64,000 nucleotides of DNA from the NCBI RefSeq assembly GCF_003605385.1, contig NZ_QYTV02000006.1:35225-99224 (forward strand), written 5' to 3'. This DNA comes from Siminovitchia acidinfaciens (GTDB lineage: Bacteria; Bacillota; Bacilli; Bacillales; Bacillaceae_C). The notes below the pieces were generated by a model, which had not been told where the DNA came from, searched no databases, and saw only the letters and a list, made by a program, of their open reading frames with translations. The position numbers were made by a program, and so were the translations under genes. Below are positions 1 through 7,622 of the stretch, piece after piece (position 1 is the stretch's first letter; each line of letters opens with the position of its first letter).

Positions 1-45
1 TGTGCTTGTCGGGGCTGATCAAAGCGCTTGCGCTTTTGTTCATAG
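1..45. repeat. Fragment of dispersed intergenic repeat
   Basis: The stretch resembles other intergenic copies in the window, with phrases such as GCGCTTGCGCTTTT and GTGCTTGTC also found near 6010 and 22280. It is degenerate and cut by the window edge, and it carries no coding potential. The rest of the upstream region to about 179 is leader DNA of the downstream protease gene. Confidence 0.4.
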
Positions 46-179
46 TTATGTCTTAAAAACATGTAAAGCCCATTATTCTTTCTCTGTTCGTGTAAAACTG
101 GTAAAATAAAGAGGTTGGAATAACTAACGGATGATTGTTCATGTATGGATGAGCTGACGCAATGAAAGTGGTGAGATGG

Positions 180-1643
180 ATGGAAGAAGAGCAAAATCAA
201 AGACAAGAGAGTCCGCAAAATGCTGGTTTTATAAAAATGAAGAAGTTCAGGTTTGTCATGTTAATCTTTTTAATCGTTTTTGTTACGGCGGGCATCACCA
301 TTTTGGCTCTCTCATTCGGTGATGAAAAGGCTGTAAATGTCGGTATGCAAGAAAGAGCGGAATTTAATAAATTATACAATACCTACGATAAACTGAAGAA
401 GAGTTATTTCGAAGATGTAGATCAAGAGAAAATAATTGATGGTGCGATCGACGGAATGGTGAAAGCACTCGATGATCCTTATTCAGATTACATGACAAAA
501 GAAGAGAGCAAGGTCTTTCAGGACAGCATTACCTCATCATTCGAAGGAATCGGCGCGGAGATTCAGGAAAAAGATGGAGCAATTGTCGTTGTGTCCCCGA
601 TAAAAGGCTCTCCGGCAGAAAAGGCGGGAATCAAGCCTAATGATAAAATAACCGAGGTGGATGGAAAAAGCGTCCTAGGTATGAGCGCCAATGAAGCAGT
701 CCTGCTAATCAGAGGAGAAAAAGGTACAAAGGTGACATTGACTGTTGAACGTAAAGAAGGCGAAGAACCGAAAAAAGTCACCATTATACGTGATGAAATA
801 CCAATCAATACAGTGTATCCGGAAATGCTTGATAACGGGATTGCCAAAATACAAATTACCAGCTTCTCCAGTCATACGGATAAAGATCTAAGCGAAGCTT
901 TAAAAGAGATGGAAGAAAAGGGAATGAAATCATTGATCCTTGATCTTCGAAAAAATCCCGGCGGCTTGCTTGATCAGGCAGTAAATATTTCTAATCTTTT
1001 TGTTCCTAAAGGAAAAATGTTATTCCAAGTAGCCTATAAAGATGGAAAAGTGGAAGAATATGTGGCAAAGGACGGCAAAAAAATCTCTGTTCCGACGGTT
1101 GTATTAGTCGATGAAGGGAGTGCAAGTGCTGCGGAAATTCTGGCTGCAGCTGTAAGTGAATCCGCAAATATCCCACTTATTGGTGACAAGACATTTGGAA
1201 AAGGTACCGTTCAAACAACCGATGAGTTTCAAGATGGCTCAAATATCAAATACACGATGGCCAAGTGGCTCACACCCGACGGAAATTGGATTCATGAAAA
1301 AGGGATCGAACCGGATAAAAAGGTAGCAATGCCTAAGTATGCTTCTCTATCATTTATTGATCCGGATTTGAAATTGAAAGTGGACACAGTCTCCCAAGAT
1401 GTGAAAGCTGCGGAGGAAATCTTGAAAGAATTGGGTTACGATCCGGGGAAGGTAGACTCCTACTTTGATGAAGAAACTAAAGGTGCAGTCGAGGAATTCC
1501 AAAAAGAGGAAAGCCTTAAGGCATCAGGTGTACTTACAGGTGATACTACTGTAGCACTTATGAATAAAATACGTGACCATCTTCATGAGAATGATCCACA
1601 AGTGAAAGAAGCGGTAAAGGTTCTGTCAAAGAAGAAAAAATAA
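180..1643 (+). CDS. S41 family carboxyl-terminal processing protease (CtpA/CtpB type)
   Basis: This is a membrane-anchored serine protease of the Ctp family, acting on the outer face of the membrane; in Bacillus such enzymes take part in sporulation signalling. From the chosen ATG the protein has 487 residues: one membrane segment near 23-46, a PDZ domain near 115-190, the S41 core, and a C-terminal peptidoglycan-binding domain near 395-470. The catalytic pair is visible as Ser in EGSASAAE (about residue 316) and Lys in FGKGTVQ (about 341). An in-frame ATG lies 18 bases upstream, but the GGTGAG just before position 180 favours the start given. It is monocistronic and ends at a strong terminator. 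The family is certain; which B. subtilis orthologue it matches (CtpA or CtpB) is not. Confidence 0.93.
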   Translation: MEEEQNQRQESPQNAGFIKMKKFRFVMLIFLIVFVTAGITILALSFGDEKAVNVGMQERAEFNKLYNTYDKLKKSYFEDVDQEKIIDGAIDGMVKALDDPYSDYMTKEESKVFQDSITSSFEGIGAEIQEKDGAIVVVSPIKGSPAEKAGIKPNDKITEVDGKSVLGMSANEAVLLIRGEKGTKVTLTVERKEGEEPKKVTIIRDEIPINTVYPEMLDNGIAKIQITSFSSHTDKDLSEALKEMEEKGMKSLILDLRKNPGGLLDQAVNISNLFVPKGKMLFQVAYKDGKVEEYVAKDGKKISVPTVVLVDEGSASAAEILAAAVSESANIPLIGDKTFGKGTVQTTDEFQDGSNIKYTMAKWLTPDGNWIHEKGIEPDKKVAMPKYASLSFIDPDLKLKVDTVSQDVKAAEEILKELGYDPGKVDSYFDEETKGAVEEFQKEESLKASGVLTGDTTVALMNKIRDHLHENDPQVKEAVKVLSKKKK

Positions 1644-1650
1644 GAATTAA

Positions 1651-1687
1651 TGTAAAAAGAACTCCGTCCATGGAGTTCTTTTTACAT
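1651..1687. terminator. Bidirectional intrinsic terminator
   Basis: A perfect inverted repeat (AAAAAGAACTCC / GGAGTTCTTTTT with a short loop) has A and T tracts on both sides. It serves the protease gene on the plus strand and the zinc-ribbon gene on the minus strand. Confidence 0.9.
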
Positions 1688-1708
1688 TATATTTTAAAAA
1701 ATATGGGT

Positions 1709-1951
1709 TCATTGCTCACCGAACTTTGCAAACGTCCTTTCGTCTTCAATCAAACCGCATGATCCACACTGTATCCTTTTGTCAGGTCCGTTATAATGCG
1801 TGTGGAAGGGGCCGGCCTCTTCCATCGAATCATACCTTTCAACTACTTCTCCGGTTTCAGGGTTCAATTTTACAGCTGAAACGACTTGCTCAACAATATT
1901 AAACCGTGTCCGATTCGTCTTGCAGTTTGGGCAACGATATCTTGTACTCAT
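1709..1951 (-). CDS. Small zinc-ribbon protein of unknown function
   Basis: This 80-residue protein has two CxxC pairs, CPNCKTNRTRF near the N-terminus and CGSC near residue 62, which together can form one zinc-ribbon knuckle. No enzyme motif is visible. A good ribosome binding site (AGGAGG) lies just upstream on the minus strand. It is convergent with the S41 protease gene and shares its terminator. Similar short conserved proteins occur in Bacillus genomes, but I cannot assign a function. A nucleic-acid-binding role is only an inference from the fold. Confidence 0.8.
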   Translation of the reverse strand: MSTRYRCPNCKTNRTRFNIVEQVVSAVKLNPETGEVVERYDSMEEAGPFHTHYNGPDKRIQCGSCGLIEDERTFAKFGEQ

Positions 1952-2474
1952 GATGACCTCCTTTTTCTTTCAGAATAACCAACAAACGATTTTTTTATTA
2001 ATAGCCGTCAACATCTTTTATTGATTAGAACGTTAAAAGCAACTCCTATAAGTAAGCTGGAGCTGGACAAAGCATTATGTATGAAAAACTTAAGCTTTTT
2101 AAACAAAAGTGTAACGAAGAAAGCGCATTGTTCTCCCAAAAACTTCATAGGAGCTGAAGGAAGAGTTCAACAGTTAAAAACCTCATCATATCTTCATATT
2201 TGAAACATCTTCGTAACATACGTAACAAACCGCCCTTTTTTCAAACACTGTCAACAGCTAAAAAGTAGAAGTTTTTTACTGTCAGCACTGTAAATTGGAA
2301 GCTATGGTAATGTAAGTCATTTCTATTTTCCTTGGAATCTCGCATTATATCAATCATCTTGTGTATTAAGCAATGTAAGGAAAAAACTGTTTGGAATCTG
2401 GAATTTCCTCCCACAATTATTACGAAAATCCTATGATACTATGAAAACAGAAAACGACAGGGAGGAAAAACAAA
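1952..2474. other. Intergenic region, divergent promoters
   Basis: This stretch of over 500 bases separates the zinc-ribbon gene from the CAP protein gene. It is AT-rich and has no convincing gene. A short open frame near 2021-2203 has no usable ribosome binding site and an uncharacteristic composition. TATGAT-like and GATACTAT-like sequences near 2430-2445 could be the -10 element for the CAP gene. The direct repeat CGTAACATACGTAACA near 2213-2229 could be a binding site, but its spacing does not fit the WalR consensus. Confidence 0.5.
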
Positions 2475-3233
2475 ATGAAAAAAACAATCGTTTCTACTGC
2501 GGCAGCATTGGGATTATTGGCCGCTCCAATAGCAGGACAAGCAAGTGCAGCACAGCCTGATCAAGTTCAGTCAAATGTAAAGGTGTATTTCTATCAAACT
2601 GGCGATATGCAAAAATTTAATGACTTGTGTAAACAGTTTAAAGTTTATCCAAAATGGGATACAGAAACTAACACTTATAAATTTGAACTACCGGCTCAAA
2701 AGCCAGCACCACAACAGGTTCAAAAGCCAGCTCCGAAAAAACAGGCTCCACAACAAGTTCAAAAGCCTGTTGAAAAACAGCCGGCACCTGCTCAGCAACA
2801 ACAGCCTCAACCACAAAAAGAGGAACAAAAGCCTGCTCAGCAGCAAAGCAGCCAACTAAGTGCATATGAGCAAAAGGTCGTTGAATTAACGAATGCAGAA
2901 AGAACTAAAAATGGACTTGCTCCACTTAAAATCGATGTTGAATTGAGCAAAGTAGCTCGTGAAAAGTCAAGAGACATGTCCGTCAACAAATATTTCGATC
3001 ACAACAGCCCGACATACGGCTCTCCATTTGATATGATGAAAAAATTCGGTATCAGCTACCGTTCTGCAGGTGAAAACATTGCAATGGGTCAGCGTACTCC
3101 TGAAGAAGTTGTGAACGCTTGGATGAACAGCTCCGGTCACCGCGCTAACATTCTAAGCAAAGACTTCACACATATCGGTGTGGGTCATGTGGCTGACGGC
3201 AACTATTGGACACAACAGTTCATCGGAAAATAA
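2475..3233 (+). CDS. Secreted CAP (SCP/PR-1) domain protein, YkwD-like
   Basis: The 252-residue product is exported. It has a classic signal peptide with likely cleavage after AGQASA (about residue 26), a short conserved segment, a low-complexity linker rich in Gln, Pro and Lys (about 70-128, built from QKPAP-like units), and a C-terminal CAP domain (about 132-250). CAP landmarks are present: YFDHNSP, AGENIA, GHRANIL and the terminal YWTQQFIGK. Bacterial CAP proteins of this kind are cell-surface or spore-coat associated, and their biochemical activity is unsettled. The GGGAGGA ribosome site lies 9 bases before the ATG. A second CAP protein with a different N-terminus lies at 57850. Confidence 0.92.
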   Translation: MKKTIVSTAAALGLLAAPIAGQASAAQPDQVQSNVKVYFYQTGDMQKFNDLCKQFKVYPKWDTETNTYKFELPAQKPAPQQVQKPAPKKQAPQQVQKPVEKQPAPAQQQQPQPQKEEQKPAQQQSSQLSAYEQKVVELTNAERTKNGLAPLKIDVELSKVAREKSRDMSVNKYFDHNSPTYGSPFDMMKKFGISYRSAGENIAMGQRTPEEVVNAWMNSSGHRANILSKDFTHIGVGHVADGNYWTQQFIGK

Positions 3234-3238
3234 TACGA

Positions 3239-3284
3239 AAAAAAGAACGAACAGCTTACTTATAAAGCCTGTTCGTTCTTTTTT
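3239..3284. terminator. Intrinsic terminator overlapping the MATE gene 3' end
   Basis: GAACGAACAG pairs with CTGTTCGTTC and is followed by T6. It ends the CAP transcript on the plus strand. Its right arm is also the last codons and stop of the convergent MATE gene. Confidence 0.88.
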
Positions 3285-4630
3285 ATATTTATTCTTATTT
3301 TTTGAACGTGTAAAAGCCTTAGTGACAAAGTTACTGCACCTGCACCCAGGCCAACGATCAATCCGAGCCAATAACCGAAGGGACCCAAATCAGTAAATTT
3401 GGCCAATATGAATCCAAAAGGCAGACCTATGATCCAAAATGAAATGACAGCCATGATAAATGTTGCATTAACATCTTTATATCCCCTTAATGCACCCTGG
3501 ATTGGAGCCTGTACCGCATCTGATAACTGAAAGAAAACGGCATACATTAAAAACTGTGCAGCCCATGTAATCACTTCAGGGCTGTCGCTGTACAAACCGG
3601 CGATCGGGACACGATAGATAAATAAAAAAATACCTGCAGCAGATGAAATGATGACAGCCTGGATGATCCCCATAAAGCTGTATATTCGTGCGTCATGGAA
3701 TCTATTGGCGCCGTATTCATATCCGACCAATATCGTCAAAGCCATAGAGATGCTCATCGGTACCATATATAAGAGAGAGGCAAAATTGAGTGCAGCTTGG
3801 TGAGCAGCAATAACAACCGTCCCAAATTCACTCATAAACAGAGTTACAGCTGCGAAAATGCTTGTTTCAACAAATATTGATAAACCAATGGGGATACCGA
3901 GTGTGAAAATCTCTTTCAGCTTTTTGAAGGACACTCTTTGAACGTTCATAAAGATCCCATAATCAATAAACGGTTTTTTTGTATGTATGATCCATGCGGC
4001 AGCCCCGGTAATAATCCAATAGGTAAGTGTCGATGCAATTCCGGCTCCAATGCCTCCCAATTTTGGAAGACCCATTTTTCCGAATATAAGCAAATAGTTA
4101 AAAATTATATTCAAGGGGAGAGAGGCCAAAGTGATAAACATTGTGACCCTTGTTTTTCCAAGAGCGTCAATAAATGACCGTAAAACATTATATACGAAAA
4201 CGGGAATGATCCCAAAAGCCAGACTGATGATATAATATTTAGCTATATATCTAACTTCCTCTTCTAAATTCATCCGGTTTAAAATCGGATCAAGGACAAG
4301 GCAGCCTATAGTTAAAATGACAGCTGCCAAAATTAATGAAGCATAAACTCCTTGTATAACAGCAGAAGGAACATCTTTGTGCTTATTCGCTCCCGTCAAT
4401 TGGGCCACAATGGGTGTCACAGCCAATAAAATACCGCTTAAACCTGTGAATACAGGAAACCATATCGAAGACCCTATCGCAACTCCCGCAAGATGGCTTG
4501 CGGAGTAGTTCCCAGTCATCATTATGTCAAAAAATGTCATTGAAAACATAGCCAGTTGAGTAATTAATATGGGGATTAGAATAATATTCAGCTGGGTCAA
4601 TTTTTCTTTAATGGTAAATGTCTGTTTCAT
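3260..4630 (-). CDS. MATE family multidrug/cation antiporter
   Basis: This inner-membrane exporter belongs to the MATE (NorM/DinF) family, which couples drug or metabolite efflux to sodium or proton entry. The roughly 456-residue protein has about 12 hydrophobic segments arranged as two homologous six-helix halves, which is the normal family length. I moved the start two codons in from the longest frame: GAGG lies immediately before the first ATG, but at proper spacing before the ATG at 4630. The last codons form one arm of the terminator of the neighbouring CAP gene. The substrate cannot be read from the sequence. Confidence 0.9.
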   Translation of the reverse strand: MKQTFTIKEKLTQLNIILIPILITQLAMFSMTFFDIMMTGNYSASHLAGVAIGSSIWFPVFTGLSGILLAVTPIVAQLTGANKHKDVPSAVIQGVYASLILAAVILTIGCLVLDPILNRMNLEEEVRYIAKYYIISLAFGIIPVFVYNVLRSFIDALGKTRVTMFITLASLPLNIIFNYLLIFGKMGLPKLGGIGAGIASTLTYWIITGAAAWIIHTKKPFIDYGIFMNVQRVSFKKLKEIFTLGIPIGLSIFVETSIFAAVTLFMSEFGTVVIAAHQAALNFASLLYMVPMSISMALTILVGYEYGANRFHDARIYSFMGIIQAVIISSAAGIFLFIYRVPIAGLYSDSPEVITWAAQFLMYAVFFQLSDAVQAPIQGALRGYKDVNATFIMAVISFWIIGLPFGFILAKFTDLGPFGYWLGLIVGLGAGAVTLSLRLLHVQKIRINIKKNEQAL

Positions 4631-4764
4631 TGGCATCCTCTTTCAAGTTACAAATGTTTAAGACAGATTATATCATACCGGCATTATTGTTATTACTCTA
4701 TTTTGGACAAGCAACATTGATTTGCTCTCAGCATAAGATATTTGGCGTGGGAAAGGGGAGATCG

Positions 4765-4926
4765 ATGGTGTATATTTATTCCAAGGGCTGGTATATTGCT
4801 AGATTAAAAGAAAAGGGTATTCGTTTCCATCCGGAAACTAAAAAGAAGCTGGAATTATATAAAATTTATGTTGTGAGAAATCTATATAATGAATTTATAG
4901 AAATGGATGAGGGTAAATCAAATTAA
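4765..4926 (+). CDS. DUF2639-like small conserved protein
   Basis: This 53-residue protein begins MVYIYSKGWYIARLKEKGIR and matches my memory of the short Bacillus family DUF2639 (YflJ-like). Its pattern is an aromatic N-terminus, a KGI..HP..KKLE..K middle and a helical tail. The open frame extends upstream to 4618, but AAGGGGAG immediately before 4765 fixes this start. The family has no known function and no membrane segment. The gene is transcribed divergently from the MATE gene and ends at its own terminator. Confidence 0.75.
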   Translation: MVYIYSKGWYIARLKEKGIRFHPETKKKLELYKIYVVRNLYNEFIEMDEGKSN

Positions 4927-4960
4927 AATCAGCCGGGGCTTGTAATTCCGGCTGATTTTA
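4925..4960. terminator. Intrinsic terminator
   Basis: AAAATCAGCCGG pairs with CCGGCTGATTTT around an 11-base loop. It begins in the stop codon of the DUF2639-like gene. Confidence 0.88.
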
Positions 4961-5253
4961 TATTTGTTTTTTGAAATTATTACCTATGATTTTTATTACG
5001 GCTAACCCTCGAGGTCACAAGGCGAGAAGGATGTCTATCCAATAAAAAAATGCCACCTGTGCTATAGCCTATGCGAAAAATCTTTGTTAAGCCCGTTGCC
5101 AACCTTCACGAAGTGTATTCGTTAAAGATTTCCTGATGTGATTAAAATCAGTGGCTTCCCGGTTCGTTTACGAACTTCCTTCTAGGGAATCATCTTATTT
5201 GCCCGCGCTGAGCAATGCACTTGTACTTTTGTTCTGTTCAATTGCAGCGGAAG
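4961..5253. repeat. Degenerate dispersed repeat, no gene
   Basis: This gap of almost 300 bases has no coding potential. It holds phrases shared with other gaps in the window (CTCGAGGTCACAAG, CTGTGCTATAGCCTAT, TTCACGAAGTGTATTCG), also seen near 16573, 16612 and 39150. I read it as a decayed copy of the dispersed intergenic repeat family. Confidence 0.5.
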
Positions 5254-5820
5254 CTAGGCTTCCATTGGTTGTGTCTCTTCTTCTACAGCAGAATTTCGAA
5301 TAAATGTCATGGTGTATAAATCTTTAGGCACTTCATAAAGATCATACACATATTCAGTGCGGTTCAATTGATTAAAAATTTCCGGTTTCGTTTCATTGGA
5401 AAAAATGGTGTATGGAAGCTTTTCTGCCGCCTTTTTCGACCGAATATTTTCTTTCCGGATCCGCATATAAACTGTTTCGATTTCGCGCTCAAAAAATAGT
5501 TCCTGGAAAAAAGCTTCCTTGGCCATATTATTATAGCCTTTTCCGTGAAACGGTTTACCAATCCACGTTCCCAGGAATCCTGACTTGGAGTCGATATCAT
5601 AAAGATTGATCGTTCCAATCGGGTTCTCCCATTCATCAAGAATGGTCCTTGAAATCAACTCGTTACGTTCCTCTGCTTCAATTGTCTGCTTTGTTAAAAA
5701 AACAAACTCGTCGTAAGAAAAAGCTTTCTGACGTACGAAAGGGAAGACATCGGGATGCGTCATCAAATCAAACAAAATCCGGCATTCATGCCCATTTACT
5801 TCACGTTTCTTGAGCATCAT
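5254..5820 (-). CDS. GNAT family N-acetyltransferase (RimJ/RimL-like)
   Basis: The 188-residue product has the GNAT fold of acetyl-CoA-dependent N-acetyltransferases. A beta-strand with WIGKPFHGKGYNNMAKEAF forms the acetyl-CoA pyrophosphate loop (about residues 86-104). It is followed by YMRIRKENIRSKKAAEKL, the usual helix after strand 5 with the conserved Asn/Arg/Ser run. The length is typical of the RimJ/RimL branch, which acetylates protein N-termini or small amines; the substrate is unknown. The start at 5820 is supported by GGAGGG six bases upstream; a second ATG follows directly. The leader is exceptional: it carries a tRNA-like fold and two alternative hairpins that cover this ribosome binding site. 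Confidence 0.85.
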   Translation of the reverse strand: MMLKKREVNGHECRILFDLMTHPDVFPFVRQKAFSYDEFVFLTKQTIEAEERNELISRTILDEWENPIGTINLYDIDSKSGFLGTWIGKPFHGKGYNNMAKEAFFQELFFEREIETVYMRIRKENIRSKKAAEKLPYTIFSNETKPEIFNQLNRTEYVYDLYEVPKDLYTMTFIRNSAVEEETQPMEA

Positions 5821-5826
5821 TTGAAT

Positions 5827-5864
5827 CCCTCCTGCCCAGGGCAGGTCTGTGTTCGATCCTGCCC
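5827..5864 (-). promoter_or_regulatory. Alternative hairpins sequestering the Shine-Dalgarno of the GNAT gene
   Basis: Read on the minus strand, GGGCAGG (5864-5858), CCTGCCC (5845-5839) and a second GGGCAGG (5837-5831) follow one another, and the last runs straight into the AGGAGGG ribosome site. The middle segment can pair with either flank, so the two hairpins exclude each other. One of them masks the ribosome site. This is the layout of a translational switch; function is inferred, not shown. Confidence 0.5.
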
Positions 5865-5892
5865 TCGAAATTTTTTAAGTTTGCATAAAAAA

Positions 5893-5966
5893 TTTCGGGG
5901 TGGGAATCGAACCCACTAATACCAGTCAGAAACAGGACTGGTGGCGCACCATTTGCCTTCCCTCAA
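5893..5966 (-). ncRNA. tRNA-like structure in the GNAT leader
   Basis: The minus strand folds by eye into a 74-nt tRNA-like cloverleaf. The acceptor arms are TTGAGGG/CCCGAAA, 5 of 7 paired with a tandem G-A/A-G in the middle. A linker AA is followed by a D-like arm GGC-AAATGGTGC-GCC that contains the GG pair. The anticodon-like arm is CCAGTC/GACTGG with the 8-base loop CTGTTTCT, and the variable loop has five bases. The T arm is canonical, GTGGG-TTCGATT-CCCAC. There is no CCA; six Ts follow. The anticodon loop is one base too long and its stem one pair too long, so it is probably not a functional translation tRNA. It could be a decayed tRNA or a regulatory mimic. I know of no matching Rfam family. 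Confidence 0.5.
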
Positions 5967-5991
5967 TTATGAGATGTATTCTATTTTTTGG

Positions 5992-6045
5992 AAGAAAAGC
6001 TGTCTAGCTCCAGAACGGCGCTTACGCTTTTCTTGTTATCTACCC
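5992..6045. repeat. Fragment of dispersed intergenic repeat
   Basis: TGTCTAGCTCCAG followed by GGCGCTTACGCTTTT is the same motif pair seen near 1-45, 16484, 38205 (reverse) and 47970. It lies between the GNAT leader and the dedA gene end. Confidence 0.5.
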
Positions 6046-6102
6046 ATATAATACAAAAATTTATTTTGTTTGGAAATAGCTAAAATAAACTTTTTTAAAA
6101 TA

Positions 6103-6714
6103 TTATTTTTCGTTTTTCGACAAACGTTTATGTCTCCATTTTTTTAATAGAAAGTATAACAGAAGAACAGTTATAGCTATCCCGATGATCGGTTTTAAAT
6201 AGGCCGTGGCATGTTCTCCGATCTGATCCCAATGATTTTCCAGCTGTATGCCGATCAATAGGAATAATACCGTCCAAGGAAACATTGCAGCTATAGTAAG
6301 TAGGGTAAATTGGGAAAATGACATCCGGGCTATCCCTGCCGGGATGGAAATCGCATGCCGGATGACTGGTATGAACCTCGCCGTAAATATGACTACAGTT
6401 CCGTGCTGTTCAAACCAATTTTCAGCTGCATTCAAGTGCTTAGACTGGATAAATAAGTATTTTCCATAACGATCAAAAAAAGGTCGTCCTCCATACATAC
6501 CAAGCCAGTATAAGAAGAGTTGGGCCATCGTTCCTCCAAAAACGCCTGCAATCAATGCTTGAAAAAAAGATATCTTACCGGTTGCTATTAAAAATCCTCC
6601 GTACCCGAGGACAATCTCGCTTGGAATAACCTCTATCATCAAACCGACGGCTATGCCAATAAACCCATAGTCACCAAGGACTTGAAGCAAGTCAATAGCC
6701 CATTCCCTAAGCAT
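6103..6714 (-). CDS. DedA family membrane protein
   Basis: This is a 203-residue integral membrane protein of the DedA/SNARE-associated (VTT) family. Some members act as flippases for undecaprenyl phosphate or phosphatidylethanolamine. Family landmarks are EVIPSEIVLGYGGFLIA near the N-terminus, FGGTMAQLFLYWLG, the amphipathic F..R..P..R motif in FTARFIPVIRHAISIPAG (about 113-130), and a C-terminal hydrophobic pair before a basic tail. The length is normal. A GGGGTGG ribosome site precedes the ATG. It is a single-gene unit and no partner is visible. Confidence 0.9.
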   Translation of the reverse strand: MLREWAIDLLQVLGDYGFIGIAVGLMIEVIPSEIVLGYGGFLIATGKISFFQALIAGVFGGTMAQLFLYWLGMYGGRPFFDRYGKYLFIQSKHLNAAENWFEQHGTVVIFTARFIPVIRHAISIPAGIARMSFSQFTLLTIAAMFPWTVLFLLIGIQLENHWDQIGEHATAYLKPIIGIAITVLLLYFLLKKWRHKRLSKNEK

Positions 6715-6849
6715 GGATATTTACCACCCCATTCACACAAGTCATGCTCAAAGAATGAATATGCTTGTACGTATAAAAATATCAATGTTTTTGAAACCTT
6801 CTTTGCTCTCTTACGTATTAAAGATAGATATTAAACGGGAGGGAATAAA

Positions 6850-7179
6850 ATGGATACAATTTCAAACAATGACAGAATGCTCGCAATGGCGATATATGTG
6901 ACAAGTTTCTTTACAACTTTGATTGGCCCGCTCCTTATTTGGCTTTTGAAAAAGGACGAATCTCCATTTATAGACTTTCATGGGAAGGAATATTTGAACT
7001 TCATTATCTCCTACACAGTATACAGTCTGGTGGCTTCCATACTGATGGTAGTACTGGTCGGCTTTATTCTTTTGCCGATCATTGGTATAATGGCCTTTGT
7101 TTTCACCATCATAGCAGCTGTAAAAGCGTATAATGGTGAAATATATCATTTCCCGCTTGTATTCAGGATTATTAAATAG
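6850..7179 (+). CDS. DUF4870 (Tic20-like) membrane protein
   Basis: The 109-residue product has three or four hydrophobic segments and the DUF4870 pattern: an N-terminal DRMLAMAIYVTSF helix, a cytoplasmic KKDESPFIDFHGKEYLNF loop with the conserved D..H...LNF, then two long helices and a short tail. The family is widespread in Firmicutes and has no established role. GGGAGGG precedes the ATG. It is divergent from dedA and ends at a strong terminator. Confidence 0.85.
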   Translation: MDTISNNDRMLAMAIYVTSFFTTLIGPLLIWLLKKDESPFIDFHGKEYLNFIISYTVYSLVASILMVVLVGFILLPIIGIMAFVFTIIAAVKAYNGEIYHFPLVFRIIK

Positions 7180-7189
7180 GATTTCAAAA

Positions 7190-7228
7190 CAAACCGCCTC
7201 CGATGCAAAGAAACGGAGGCGGTTTTTA
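7190..7228 (+). terminator. Intrinsic terminator
   Basis: AACCGCCTCCG pairs with CGGAGGCGGTT and is followed by T5, directly after the DUF4870 gene. Confidence 0.9.
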
Positions 7229-7622
7229 TTCTATTTATTAAAGGAATACTTTTTTGTTTTCAACAATTATTCGTGATTGTAGCCGAAGGCCGACTAGGCT
7301 CGACAGACGCGGGAGAGCTTGAAGAAAAGGCGCTCTATGCCTTTTTGACAAAAACCAAAGCGTTTCGAGAGGCTAGAGCCCGCGGCCAGAGAAGGAAAAA
7401 GCGTGCCGAGGTAAAGCCCTGCAGGAAAAACTGTTACAAAGAGCGGCTTTTTTGCGTCAAAGCGTAAGTGTTGTGATAGCACTGAAGCGACGAGGAGGCT
7501 AAGCGTAGGACTTGAGCGAAAATTAACAGTCTTATATTACAGTACTTCCCAAACAAAGAGTAGGCATGTTTGAAGATTACGTCTCGTATAATTAATTGAA
7601 ACTCCTGAGCAGGGGGAAGAGA
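7229..7622. repeat. Degenerate repeat-rich gap
   Basis: The gap of about 390 bases has no supported gene. Its GC-rich middle (7275-7520) contains phrases such as GACTAGGCTCGACAGACGC, AAGGCGCTCTATGCC and GCGACGAGGAGGCTAAGCG. These resemble decayed material near 21960-22080 and 42880-42950. Short open frames here lack ribosome sites. Confidence 0.45.

Noticed and set aside
2021-2203. Plus-strand frame of 60 codons
   Set aside because: It has no ribosome site and no similarity, and it lies in an AT-rich promoter region.
2690-2860. Tandem CAAAAGCC/CCAGC-like repeats that could suggest a repeat array
   Set aside because: They encode the Gln/Pro/Lys linker of the secreted CAP protein. Units are irregular and in frame, so this is not CRISPR.
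5881-5960. T-box leader
   Set aside because: The tRNA-like fold lacks the T-box core (AGGGTGGNACCGCG) and specifier loop, and the downstream gene is not an amino-acid gene.
7273-7482. Short frames on both strands in the GC-rich gap
   Set aside because: Both lie in degenerate repeat material, contain many charged low-complexity residues and lack ribosome sites.
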